A stretch of 64,000 nt of DNA from an uncultured Bacteroidales bacterium (GTDB lineage Bacteria; Bacteroidota; Bacteroidia; Bacteroidales; UBA932), in contig CALVDE010000004.1 in NCBI GenBank assembly GCA_944326265.1, positions 1 to 64,000 of the forward strand, read 5' to 3'. This document shows, piece by piece, positions 34,256-41,955 of this stretch. Numbering within the stretch: position 1 is the first letter of the stretch; every line of letters begins with the position of its first letter. The notes below the pieces were generated by a model. The model did no database searches and was not told the origin of the DNA. It worked only from the letters and a program-made list of their open reading frames with translations. A program made the position numbers and the translations under genes.

Positions 34256-34296
34256 TTTCGTGTGTTTTGGCTGAAAACCGTATCCATTAATTTGTA

Positions 34297-34438
34297 AGTT
34301 ACATGGTGCTTTTCTACGGATTTTGGTCGTTTTATCCGGGCTGAAAACCATGTAACCTCAAAACAGACATCAAAGAACTTTCAGTTTTTAATGTTCACTT
34401 TCCACTGTGGAAAGATATCATTATATCTTGCAAAGATA
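34297..34438 (-). promoter_or_regulatory. Element-borne promoter region now driving obg
   Basis: On the minus strand TATCTTTG (plus 34431-34438) matches TAnnTTTG, lies just downstream of the terminator at 34486-34524, and points at obg with a leader of about 250 bases. The leader contains a perfect inverted repeat GTTACATGGT / ACCATGTAAC (34297-34306, 34349-34358) and two copies of GGCTGAAAACC. The 34179-34554 gap has no gene. Confidence 0.5.
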
Positions 34439-34485
34439 GAGATTCTTTTGATGTAGGATATTCTTCTGTTGAAATATTTGGGAAG

Positions 34486-34524
34486 AAAAAGTCCCGCCCT
34501 GTACTCAAAGCGGAGGCGGGACTT
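34486..34524 (-). terminator. Terminator of the DUF6266-like gene
   Basis: Perfect 10-bp stem AAGTCCCGCC / GGCGGGACTT (34489-34498, 34515-34524) followed by TTTTT on the minus strand. Confidence 0.85.
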
Positions 34525-34554
34525 GCAGGTAAGTTTAGGTTAAAGTAGTGTGGG

Positions 34555-35265
34555 TTACACTCCGGCATCTGGATCTGTTGCGGTGAGCTGGGCGAGGGCC
34601 ATCTGCTCGCCGGAGACCTCTCCGGTGACGGTGTCGACGAAGAACCATTTCATGAACACTTTCGGAGCGGCGTCGCTTGGAGCTCCGTGGCGGGCGTCAT
34701 ACTCTGCCTTGAGGTCGTACTCATCGCTGACCGGATCCTTCGGGGTGCCGATGCCGACGGCCTTGGAGTAGGCGCGGGTGACACCGTTGGACTGGGGTGC
34801 GCTGGCCATGATGACGAGCTTCAGGTCGGCCATGTTCTCCGTGGGCTCGGAGTCGAGGGTGAAGGTGAATGTGTCTGCGGTGAGGGAGATGGCGGCTCCC
34901 GAAGGGGCCTCCACCCCGCGGAGCGTGGGCGGGACCGTCAGGGCTTCCCCTCCGCAGTAGACGATCCAGTAGTTGAGCCTCATGTAGAGGTTGCTGCCGG
35001 TGATCTTGGAGGAGGTGCCGAGGACGGAGCGGCCGGCCTGAGAGAGGGCGAGGCTGTTCCATGCGAGAATCTGCTCGTTGGTGAGGGACTTCCAGCCCTG
35101 GGAGAGCTGCTTGAATACGGACTTGACGGCGGCCTGCGCTGCGGTGCGCGTGCCTCCGCCGTAGCCCCTGTTGCGGATGTACTTGCGCCCCATGGTCTTG
35201 GCGGCGGTGACTCCCTTGGCGGAGCCGGACATCTCCTCGAATGCGATGGACGGGATGTACTTCAT
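34555..35265 (-). CDS. DUF6266-like protein, paralogue 1
   Basis: A 236-residue protein. The N-terminal ~105 residues share a pattern with the proteins at 36147 and 37312: PSIAF start, GSAKGVTAAKTMGRKYIRNR, Gln-rich helix, SQGWKSLTNEQILAWNSLAL, then ITGSNLYMRLN. The rest looks like an Ig/FnIII-type beta domain (FTFTLDSEPTENMADLKLVIM). The plan resembles Bacteroidota DUF6266 and phage-associated proteins I recall; function unknown. No signal peptide. Transcribed alone from a TATCTTTG promoter. Confidence 0.65.
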   Translation of the reverse strand: MKYIPSIAFEEMSGSAKGVTAAKTMGRKYIRNRGYGGGTRTAAQAAVKSVFKQLSQGWKSLTNEQILAWNSLALSQAGRSVLGTSSKITGSNLYMRLNYWIVYCGGEALTVPPTLRGVEAPSGAAISLTADTFTFTLDSEPTENMADLKLVIMASAPQSNGVTRAYSKAVGIGTPKDPVSDEYDLKAEYDARHGAPSDAAPKVFMKWFFVDTVTGEVSGEQMALAQLTATDPDAGV

Positions 35266-35297
35266 AGCTGTTGGGTTTTAGGTTGTTGTTACTGGTG

Positions 35298-35305
35298 CAA
35301 AGATA
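35298..35305 (-). promoter_or_regulatory. -7 box of DUF6266-like gene 1
   Basis: TATCTTTG on the minus strand, 32 bases before the ATG; the same octamer precedes the genes at 36147 and 37312. Confidence 0.6.
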
Positions 35306-35369
35306 ATGATTATTTTCTATCAAAATACATTATTTCAATAAATTATATGTCGTTATCTTAATTTTTACT

Positions 35370-36125
35370 TTATATGGTTAGCACTGCCGGTTCCCTGACG
35401 AGGGCCAGGTACGCGAACGGCTTGTCCGCCGAGCTGTAGCCGGAGTTTCGGGTGGCGTAGGGCACCGAGATCCTGCCGCTGCGGAGACTTGCGTAGTGCA
35501 CGCCCCCGTTGTCGTGGTGCCGCTGGTTGTCGATGCCCATTATGGGGAACTCCCCGCAGGCCGCATCGGCGGGGAAGCCGTCCAGGACAATCTCCATGTC
35601 CTCCCTGACCTGCCCTATGGTGTGCGGGAGGCCGAGGTAGAGCCACACCCAGTCAGGACCGATGACACAGGCATGGGAGGAATTCAAAAGGGATAATTCC
35701 GGAGTGCAGGACAGGGCGAGCGGCGTCCCCTCCGACAGTCCGGTCAGCTCACCGGTGTTCAGGGTGGAGTACATGGCGTGGATATAGACCTGCACCGGAC
35801 CGTATGCGTCAAAGCCGACCGCCTTCTCTATGCAGAGGGTGTTGCGGTCCCTTATGCGGCTGCGCAGGACCGCCGGGAAATGGTAGCGGTATGTGTCGCC
35901 GTAGGGACTCTCGTAGATGTCCTCGTGGACTGCAATTATACCGGCCTCCGTGCTTTTGTCTATGGAGAGGTCGGGGAACTTTATCTCCAGCTCCTGTGCG
36001 GCGAGATATGCCGCGTCTGCGGGGTCGTATGTGAAATGCGCATTGAGCACTACATAGCGGTCGTGCTGCGCGGCCCGGAACGTTATCTCCGGACTTCCGA
36101 AGTTGTTGCTGATTGATTTGAGCAT
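35370..36125 (-). CDS. Hypothetical protein of the DUF6266-like cassette
   Basis: A 251-residue protein, start MLKSISNNFGSPEITF, 21 bases after the stop of paralogue 2. Mostly beta-strand predicted by eye (RYVVLNAHFTYDP, GPVQVYIHAMYSTL, WVWLYLGLPHTIG) with charged turns; no signal peptide or motif recognised. The coupling to paralogue 2 suggests they are made together. Confidence 0.6.
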   Translation of the reverse strand: MLKSISNNFGSPEITFRAAQHDRYVVLNAHFTYDPADAAYLAAQELEIKFPDLSIDKSTEAGIIAVHEDIYESPYGDTYRYHFPAVLRSRIRDRNTLCIEKAVGFDAYGPVQVYIHAMYSTLNTGELTGLSEGTPLALSCTPELSLLNSSHACVIGPDWVWLYLGLPHTIGQVREDMEIVLDGFPADAACGEFPIMGIDNQRHHDNGGVHYASLRSGRISVPYATRNSGYSSADKPFAYLALVREPAVLTI

Positions 36126-36146
36126 GGTGTATGTATTTGTCAGTGG

Positions 36147-37220
36147 TTATCCAAGCAGGAGGGCGCCGCCGGTCATCTCTGACGGCTTGCTGTATTTCCC
36201 GGAGCGGTGGGCGAAGGTGATGCCGTCCTGACGGTGCGGTACGCCCTTGTATATGTAGACAGCGAAGACCTGCGGCCCGAGGCTGCCGGTGCTCCTTGCC
36301 AGCACGTATGCAGTCATCTCCACTCCCTCGTACGGGATGGCGGTCTCCGGCCTGAAGTATGCGTAGGATGCGGCTATGCCCTCATAGCCTTCAAGGATGC
36401 CGCTCACTGCGAGCACGGGGGAGCCGGAGGTGAACTCGATGTCCAGCTTCGAGACGGAGTTGCGCTCGTTGTCCACGAGCTCGCCGTCGGTTATCCTCGT
36501 GCGGGGCTCGTACTCTTGGCCGTGGATGGACTCCGACTCCACCGCCGGATAGCATACTCTGGTTACCTCGGAGACATAGCCGGAGAGCTCGTCTATCCAG
36601 TACATCTCGATGAAGTACTTGTGTCCGGCAGTGACGGGTATGCCGAACCGCTCGGTGTATATCTCCGTGAGGTCGATGTCTCCCCAGTTGGTGGTGCGGA
36701 ACGTGCCGGTGATGACCGTCCTGCCCCATGCCTTGGTGACCGCCGCGCTGTCGGTCGCCGCCATCTTCACCACAAGGCGGCTTTCCGGTGAGTCCGGGTC
36801 TTTCAGTCCGGTGATGAGCAGCCTTCCCGGGGTGATCCAGATGTCGTCGAAGGCCACGTATGACGAGCCGTGGACGGTATCCGGGGCATCTTTGGTCAGC
36901 GGTACCCCGAGGAGGGCGCGGTTGGAGTTCAGGCAGACGAACAGGTTGTGGCCGGTCAGCGGCGTTCCGTCCCCGGTCAGGGACTTCTCCCTGTGGGCTG
37001 CGGCAAGGGTGTCCCACACCCTGCGCTGGCTGTCGGTGAGTGTGCGGTACTGCTTGGAGATGAAGGAGAAGCTGGCCCTGCGGAATGACTGCCCCGGGGT
37101 CTTGACGCGCGGATGCTGCGCCCTGCCGCTGAGGACAGTGCGGCCCCGCACCTGGCGGGCCGTCACCTCCGAGGCCGTGCCCCGGAATCCGCTGAACGCG
37201 ATGGATGGAAGTGCTTTCAT
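36147..37220 (-). CDS. DUF6266-like protein, paralogue 2
   Basis: A 357-residue protein, the largest of the three paralogues. N-terminal block: PSIAFSGFRGTASEVTARQVRGR, a basic stretch with AQHPRVKTPGQSFRRA, YRTLTDSQRRVWDTLAAAH, LTGHNLFVCLN. Two beta-rich domains follow, including GTFRTTNWGDIDLTEIYTERFG and TAYVLARSTGSLGPQVFAVYIY. No signal peptide. GC-rich relative to the rest of the element. Confidence 0.65.
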   Translation of the reverse strand: MKALPSIAFSGFRGTASEVTARQVRGRTVLSGRAQHPRVKTPGQSFRRASFSFISKQYRTLTDSQRRVWDTLAAAHREKSLTGDGTPLTGHNLFVCLNSNRALLGVPLTKDAPDTVHGSSYVAFDDIWITPGRLLITGLKDPDSPESRLVVKMAATDSAAVTKAWGRTVITGTFRTTNWGDIDLTEIYTERFGIPVTAGHKYFIEMYWIDELSGYVSEVTRVCYPAVESESIHGQEYEPRTRITDGELVDNERNSVSKLDIEFTSGSPVLAVSGILEGYEGIAASYAYFRPETAIPYEGVEMTAYVLARSTGSLGPQVFAVYIYKGVPHRQDGITFAHRSGKYSKPSEMTGGALLLG

Positions 37221-37242
37221 GTTGTCGTTAAGTTTAGGTGTT

Positions 37243-37250
37243 CAAAGATA
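37243..37250 (-). promoter_or_regulatory. -7 box of DUF6266-like gene 2
   Basis: TATCTTTG on the minus strand, 22 bases before the ATG at 37220. Confidence 0.6.
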
Positions 37251-37311
37251 GTTATAATTAGTCAATATGTTGTTATAAAATTGATTACGATATAATATTT
37301 GAAGTGATTGT

Positions 37312-38079
37312 TTATGCAATATCGATCGCTGTGGATAACTTTTGATACTGGCTCCGGTAGCCGGTGTATCTGTCTATGAGCATATAGCGCAGATGCAGGG
37401 AATACTTGCCGCACGGTATCCCAGAAAAAGCAGTATAGTTCGGAATGGTTACCGTCACTGTTTTCACCTCAACAGTCCCGTGTACTTCCGACACGGTTTC
37501 GGAAGCCATACCGACAGGAACAGATTCAGTCAAATTCTCCGCAAGGAAGTTGCGCATCTTTCCGGGGTTGCATCCCTTTCCGGCTTCAGCGAGCTGCACC
37601 TTGCACAGCAGGGCGTATTTTGCGGAATTGTCTGCCATAGACATTGCCAGACTGAGTGTAATTCGCAGGTCGGAAATATCGGCGGTCTCTGCACTAATGA
37701 ACTTTGCGACGAACACCGGAAACTGACGGTACTCCACCGGCCCGGGGATATGCTCATTGCCGAGAGTATGGAAGCCATGGTATGCGGAGACGAAAAGGTT
37801 GTGTCCGGAGATGTGGCCTCCTGAGCCGAAGGGCGGTCTGTGGGGAGGGACATTCCGAGCTATTTCGTGCCATATCTCTTTCTCAGTGTCGGGGATTGTG
37901 CGCCATGCGGCGAGAGCCCGCCTGTGGACATCAAGGGCGGCGGATTGTCTCGGGGTGGCGGCGAATGATAGCGTGGACTTTGACCTCCAGCGGCATTTGC
38001 CGTCGCGGTGGTAGAAGGTGATGCTGCCGGCGGAGCCGTAGCAGTCTGATATGAGGAGATTGGGGCTGTATGCGGGCAT
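37312..38079 (-). CDS. DUF6266-like protein, paralogue 3
   Basis: A 255-residue protein, the most diverged of the set: SDCYGSAGSITFYHRDGKCRWRSK, TPRQSAALDVHRRALAAWRTI, DTEKEIWHEIA, ISGHNLFVSAYHG. A beta-rich C-terminal part follows (ISDLRITLSLAMSMAD, VEVKTVTVTIPNYT). The conserved W-x-x-(L/I)-x(5)-W and GxNL(F/Y) positions tie it to the other two. Function unknown. Confidence 0.62.
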   Translation of the reverse strand: MPAYSPNLLISDCYGSAGSITFYHRDGKCRWRSKSTLSFAATPRQSAALDVHRRALAAWRTIPDTEKEIWHEIARNVPPHRPPFGSGGHISGHNLFVSAYHGFHTLGNEHIPGPVEYRQFPVFVAKFISAETADISDLRITLSLAMSMADNSAKYALLCKVQLAEAGKGCNPGKMRNFLAENLTESVPVGMASETVSEVHGTVEVKTVTVTIPNYTAFSGIPCGKYSLHLRYMLIDRYTGYRSQYQKLSTAIDIA

Positions 38080-38213
38080 AGGCGCTTGATGTTTGATTGT
38101 CAGTCATTGTTTACGAGCGTGCCCGGTGCCCGGATTGGCAGGCGTATTAAGGGAGGGATGCCTCTTTTACAAATCTTGGGTTCAGAGATGGATTGGAGGC
38201 ATATCCGTCACGG

Positions 38214-38221
38214 CAAAGATA
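38214..38221 (-). promoter_or_regulatory. Candidate -7 box of DUF6266-like gene 3
   Basis: TATCTTTG on the minus strand, 134 bases before the ATG at 38079; same octamer as the other two paralogues but with a longer leader. Confidence 0.5.
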
Positions 38222-38268
38222 CTGAAAGATATGCCATCTCCGGAAAAAGAGGAAGAAGAAAAACCGCA

Positions 38269-38450
38269 AAAAAGAAGAAAAAGAAAAAGGACCGCCCTAC
38301 CAGCCTGACGGAGCGGTCTGTCAAGGTTTTGCCGGAGAAAATTATGCCCGTAGGGCTTCATTTTCGACGGGCAAACGGCGCAGCCGCCTGACGTTGACGG
38401 GCCGTCGGAGACAGGCTACCTTGCGGGATTTTTTGTTTTTGATGATATTT
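38269..38450 (-). ncRNA. Possible small structured RNA
   Basis: Gene-free on both strands. Read on the minus strand it contains a 7-bp stem TGCCCGT / ACGGGCA (38345-38373), then a stem GACCGC / GCGGTC (38290-38318) followed by a long T-rich run, like a terminated transcript. No matching ORF or clear -7 box identified, so this is tentative; open frames on the plus strand here are low-complexity Lys/Arg strings. Confidence 0.3.
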
Positions 38451-38454
38451 ATAA

Positions 38455-38494
38455 TTGGTAAATTTGCCAATTTGAAAATCAATCTCTATTTTTG
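38455..38494 (+). promoter_or_regulatory. XRE gene promoter with overlapping operator
   Basis: -33 TTTG (38463-38466), 20-bp spacer, -7 TATTTTTG (38487-38494). The -33 box lies inside a 16-bp near-perfect palindrome TTGGTAAATTTGCCAA (38455-38470), a good site for autorepression by the XRE protein. Confidence 0.6.
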
Positions 38495-38549
38495 TTATCG
38501 ATAATAATTTTTCAGTGGGGGCACCACTTAAAAAACGACATTAAAAATT

Positions 38550-39044
38550 ATGGATAAGAATCTTAAGAAATTTATGGCCGCTGAGACAAGGTCTCGCGCC
38601 CAGATCCTCGATGGCCACTATGTCGAGGTACAGACACAAGACGGGGAGATTTTCAGAATCCTCTCGGACATCGCCAAGTATGACAGTGACGAATACAAGG
38701 CTTATGTTCTACATCTGATTGAGTTCATCTTCGACAGGAATTTTTCGGATGACAAGGAGAAGATGGTGAACCGCATCCACAGAGATATGATTCTGAATGC
38801 AGTCCATTCCTTGGGGATGGATTCAGGAAACAGGCAATCAGAGCGGCAACGGATAGGACAGCGTATAAGAGAGCTTAGGGAGGCCAAGAAAATGGAGGCA
38901 AGAGACCTTGCAATCCTGACTGGCATCGATGCAGCAAATTTGTCTCGTATTGAGCAGGGCAAATACTCTACCGGCATCGATATCCTTTCGCGTATCTGTG
39001 TCGTTCTTGACGCACATCTTGACCTTGTTCCTAACGGAGATTAG
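38550..39044 (+). CDS. XRE-family helix-turn-helix protein
   Basis: A 164-residue protein. The first 95 residues form a domain I do not recognise (VEVQTQDGEIFRILSDIAKYDSDEYKAYVLHLIEF). The C-terminal 65 residues are a Cro/CI-type HTH (IGQRIRELREAKKMEARDLAILTG, IDAANLSRIEQGKYSTGIDILSRICVVLD). It precedes the CoiA-like gene by 10 bases, so it probably controls the pair. Confidence 0.82.
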   Translation: MDKNLKKFMAAETRSRAQILDGHYVEVQTQDGEIFRILSDIAKYDSDEYKAYVLHLIEFIFDRNFSDDKEKMVNRIHRDMILNAVHSLGMDSGNRQSERQRIGQRIRELREAKKMEARDLAILTGIDAANLSRIEQGKYSTGIDILSRICVVLDAHLDLVPNGD

Positions 39045-39054
39045 CTCTTGCGCC

Positions 39055-40146
39055 ATGTCTAGGGTTAAATATCATTATGCTCTGGATGAGCATAATCGTC
39101 TTGTCCACATCAATAATGTGGATAGGGATAACAGAAACTCTCACATTTTTCATTGCCTGAACTGTGGGGCTGAAATGGTGCCGAGAATGGGAGATGTACG
39201 CGCGTGGCATTTCTCGCATAGTGCCAGCGAGGAACACTGCGGAACGGAAACTTATCTGCACAAACTGGCAAAACGGCTGATTCGGATGGAGTTTGAGAAC
39301 AAGCCTTCATTCAATATACGATATTGCCGGGATGTCGTATGTTCCGATGTTTCTACTTGTCCTTTTGCCAAACCGGAATGGTGTCATAGTGCTGAGCCGG
39401 AGACCTTTGACCTTAAGCAGTATTATGACACCTGCAAGGAGGAACAGGAAATAAATGGCTATATAGCAGATCTGATGCTGACAAGTTCAGAGTACCCTAA
39501 ACGCGAGCCTGTTCTTATTGAGATACAAGTAACACATAAAAGCACTGAAAGCAAACGGACATCGGGACTGAAAATCATTGAAATCAAGATAGAATCAGAA
39601 GATGACATCAGGAATCTCATCTCTGGGACACTGGAAGAAAGCCGTGATGATTATTTGGGCCGAAGAAATGCAGGTCCAGTAAAATTTTATGGTTTCAAGG
39701 ACAAATCCGTCAATCCACGGCCGCTGGAAAACCGCAGCATACAAAGATTCTATCTGTTCAGGAGCGGTAAGGCATTTGTAACCAATATGGATGAATTCAA
39801 GTCCTGCAGGGATGTCTGGACAAAAGACAATGACAAGGCTATATTTGAAGCAAGTATTGACATTGATTATTTGGGCAAGCCGTCACCTTACGACTTCGGA
39901 TATATGGCTGCAAGACAGAATGGCATACAGGTCAGGACCTGCCAATTCTGCAAATATCACAAAAACGGATATGAGGTAGGATTTGGGATGCAGCCTATTT
40001 TCTGTTGTCTATATAAGAAATATGGCACTCCAGAGAATCCGGAGCCACAGTACGCAGGGGAATGTGAATACTATAGGGAGGATAGAAATGTCATTGACGA
40101 AATATCCTCTCAAATGCCTGTAATAGTAATAGCAAGGTCCAAATAA
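39055..40146 (+). CDS. CoiA-like zinc-finger / nuclease-fold protein
   Basis: A 363-residue protein. The start has the CoiA layout: a beta strand region then HIFHCLNCGAEMVPRMGDVRAWHFSH (CxxC plus HFSH zinc site). A PD-(D/E)XK-like core follows: residues near NGYIADLMLTSS supply the D and EPVLIEIQVTHKS the ExQ/K motif. The C-terminus holds two more cysteine groups (CQFCKYHKNGYE, FCCLYKK ... CEYY). CoiA proteins act in competence in Firmicutes; here, in a defence-rich island, a restriction-like role is as plausible. Start at MSRVKYHY (39055), 10 bases after the XRE stop. Confidence 0.72.
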   Translation: MSRVKYHYALDEHNRLVHINNVDRDNRNSHIFHCLNCGAEMVPRMGDVRAWHFSHSASEEHCGTETYLHKLAKRLIRMEFENKPSFNIRYCRDVVCSDVSTCPFAKPEWCHSAEPETFDLKQYYDTCKEEQEINGYIADLMLTSSEYPKREPVLIEIQVTHKSTESKRTSGLKIIEIKIESEDDIRNLISGTLEESRDDYLGRRNAGPVKFYGFKDKSVNPRPLENRSIQRFYLFRSGKAFVTNMDEFKSCRDVWTKDNDKAIFEASIDIDYLGKPSPYDFGYMAARQNGIQVRTCQFCKYHKNGYEVGFGMQPIFCCLYKKYGTPENPEPQYAGECEYYREDRNVIDEISSQMPVIVIARSK

Positions 40147-40859
40147 TGATAAGTCCGGCGAGTGAGCGGAGCGAACTGGCCGGTGCGGAGGAGCGGCGGC
40201 GTCAGCCGTCGGTCTTCTGCTTTGGGCGGAGGGTCTGTGGACGGCGGAGCCGGACACTGTCCCGATGCCAAGGGGTGCTGCGGTGCGGCCCGCTTGCCGG
40301 GCTGCTCGGCAGCGGGGAGGATGCGTCCGTCAGGGCGCATCTTCCCCTTTCAGACCATCCGGAGTGTGTGGCGGACTGCGGAGCAGGCTGCCTGACATCC
40401 GGATACCGCTGTCCTCTTTGAGGGCTGCGGCAGCAGGCTTCAAGGAGGCTTTGGCTGTCGGCTGCGTGATGTGTGGGCTGACAGGAGCTCTGCTGCCGGA
40501 TGGCTGGCGGCGGAGCGGAGGGAGGCGCACTCATCACACCTCTGGGACGAAGGAGAGTCTGCTCACGGCTTGCCGGGTGCAGTCTCGGATGAGTATGGGC
40601 AGTTCCGCTCTCCTCTCCGGGACGGACTCGCTCCGGCTCGGTGAGGGTTTCTCGGGCAGTGCCGGTGATTCGGAGCCTCACCGAATCTGCGCAGCCGTAA
40701 GGCAAGCTGTTTCGGGCGGGATGCCGGTGATGCGGGCTGGAGCCGGGAGCTTCAGCGGACGGCTCTTGATGGGAAAAGGTCGGAGGCATCGGCCGCAGAC
40801 ACCGCTGGAACTGGCTGAAAGCCATCATAAAGGGTGGCGGCTTGCCGGCACTCCTCTCT

Positions 40860-40931
40860 CTCCTTTGGGAAAGTGGAGACGCGGGTACGGAGATAAAGAG
40901 GCCTCCGTGCGGATTCACTTTCCCAAAGGAG
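40860..40931. repeat. Perfect 16-bp inverted repeat
   Basis: CTCCTTTGGGAAAGTG (40860-40875) and its exact complement CACTTTCCCAAAGGAG (40916-40931), loop of 40 bases. Confidence 0.9.
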
Positions 40932-40933
40932 GT

Positions 40934-41053
40934 GGAGGCAGATACTTAACATAGTCCGGATTGTGTGATCTGCGGGCGGAGCCCCTGCCGTAAGGCAGCC
41001 CGTCAGGGGCTGTCACACAATCAAGGGTCGGATTATGTTACGTAGATGCCTCC
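40934..41053. repeat. Long imperfect hairpin with nested stems
   Basis: Left arm 40934-40968 and right arm 41013-41053 pair through GGAGGCA / TGCCTCC, TAACATA / TATGTTA and GATTGTGTGA / TCACACAATC. The loop holds AGCCCCTG / CAGGGGCT and inside it CTGCC-GTAA-GGCAG, a GNRA-type tetraloop stem. Confidence 0.85.
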
Positions 41054-41061
41054 TGTATGCA

Positions 41062-41293
41062 GCCGACTGAGCGGACTTGTCCGGGAAGTGGGGTGCTTTG
41101 GATATTCCGCTCTGCAAGTCTGATGTCTGTGCGGCGCGGAAGAGATCAGCGAAGCCGAGCTCTGAAGCGGAGTGCAGTCATCAGTCTTGCGTTTTATCGG
41201 GGCTTGTGGAGAGGTCAGCGGTGTGGCTGGCGGAACGGAGCCTGCGGAGAGAGGACGGGCGCACGGCCGACACCGCTGGAATGGGCGGGTGGG
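41062..41293 (+). repeat. GC-rich module M2
   Basis: Homologous and collinear with 42612-42831. Shared blocks: GAGCGGACTTGTCCGGGA (41069), a 25-bp identical block at 41105-41129, GCAGTCATCAG (41174), AGGTCAGCGGTGT (41212) and GAATGGGCGGGTGGG (41279). Small indels lie between blocks. Confidence 0.88.
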
Positions 41294-41402
41294 ACTTGAA
41301 AGTCAGGACCGCAGCAGTTGAGTCTACTGTCGGTTAAAATGTAAATATCAGGACAAACCGACAGTCGGCCATCCTGATATTCTTCAAATAAGGAAAAGAT
41401 GT

Positions 41403-41813
41403 TTAGAGCAGGTTCTTATATTCACCTATCTCGGCATCTTCGGCCGTATACTTTTCAAGGCTGCCGCACTTAGCCTGTATGCAAATATAGGTCATCGGCT
41501 CTGCAGAGGTGCATTTGAGGTTGCGGAAGCATCCGGGCGATACACGCACTACTGAGCCCTCGGCAATGTCGAATACATCATCGTTCACCTGGAATTTTCC
41601 GCTCCCGGAGAGGATGATGTAGTTCTCCTCGTTTGCCTTGTGGCTGTGGAAGAACGGCACTGCCGCGCCGGACGGCAATGAGCCGAAAGAGATTTCGCAT
41701 GAGTCCGCTCCGGTTGCCTCCTTTACGAACTGCTTGCCTTCAAATGATTTCAAAGGACCTACAGATACATGGACCCATGTCTTGCCCGTGTTCAGAATTT
41801 TGATGTCACTCAT
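41403..41813 (-). CDS. Cupin-fold protein
   Basis: A 136-residue single cupin domain. Motif 1 is PFFHSHKANEENYIILSGSGKF (His-x-His and Glu metal ligands); motif 2 lies in EGSVVRVSPGCFRNLKC, with the usual His apparently replaced. Start MSDIKIL at 41813; an upstream in-frame Met would place the promoter inside the gene. Divergent from an HxlR regulator and probably under its control. Function may be a small-molecule enzyme or sensor. Confidence 0.85.
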   Translation of the reverse strand: MSDIKILNTGKTWVHVSVGPLKSFEGKQFVKEATGADSCEISFGSLPSGAAVPFFHSHKANEENYIILSGSGKFQVNDDVFDIAEGSVVRVSPGCFRNLKCTSAEPMTYICIQAKCGSLEKYTAEDAEIGEYKNLL

Positions 41814-41875
41814 TTTTGTAAATGTTTTATCTGTTATTAACTTTGCAAACAATATCAACTATTGTTTTGATAGTG

Positions 41876-41941
41876 CAAATGTAAGTCATTATTTAATAAG
41901 AATCAAGAACTTACAAAATAGTAAGCCGCTTACTTACAGGT
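41876..41941. promoter_or_regulatory. Divergent cupin/HxlR promoter with repeated operator half-sites
   Basis: The minus strand carries -7 TACATTTG (plus 41876-41883) for the cupin gene. Next to it CTTAC / GTAAG half sites repeat: CTTAC at 41910, GTAAG at 41921, CTTAC at 41930 and a further TTAC, forming CTTAC-N6-GTAAG and GTAAG-CCG-CTTAC palindromes. Likely HxlR operator controlling both genes. Confidence 0.6.
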
Positions 41942-41955
41942 AACTGACATTGAAA

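Larger units (their letters stand above)
40147..41345. other. GC-rich, hairpin-laden non-coding region
   Basis: About 1.2 kb of much higher GC than its neighbours. Long frames are open on both strands at once, with Arg/Gly/Ser-rich, unprotein-like translations, so I read it as non-coding. It contains a perfect 16-bp inverted repeat, a long hairpin with a GNRA-type loop, and module M2 homologous to 42612-42831. A module M1 is also recognisable: 40517-40536 resembles 42715-42734, and GACACCGCTGGAA at 40798 recurs at 41269 and, diverged, at 42807 and 42589. Nothing here matches a named RNA family I can recognise with certainty. Confidence 0.6.

Noticed and set aside
38086-38391. Open frame of 101 codons on the plus strand
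   Set aside because: Low-complexity Lys/Arg string over a T-run and two stems; no start context or family likeness.
40202-40954. Long open frames on both strands (229 and 238 codons)
   Set aside because: Both strands are open at once because stop codons are rare in this GC-rich DNA. The translations are Arg/Gly/Pro/Ser-rich, lack domain-like patterns and overlap hairpins, so I treat the region as non-coding.
40147-41345. Diversity-generating retroelement or retron
   Set aside because: No reverse transcriptase gene in the window and no template/variable repeat pair; the modules do not show adenine-specific changes by eye.
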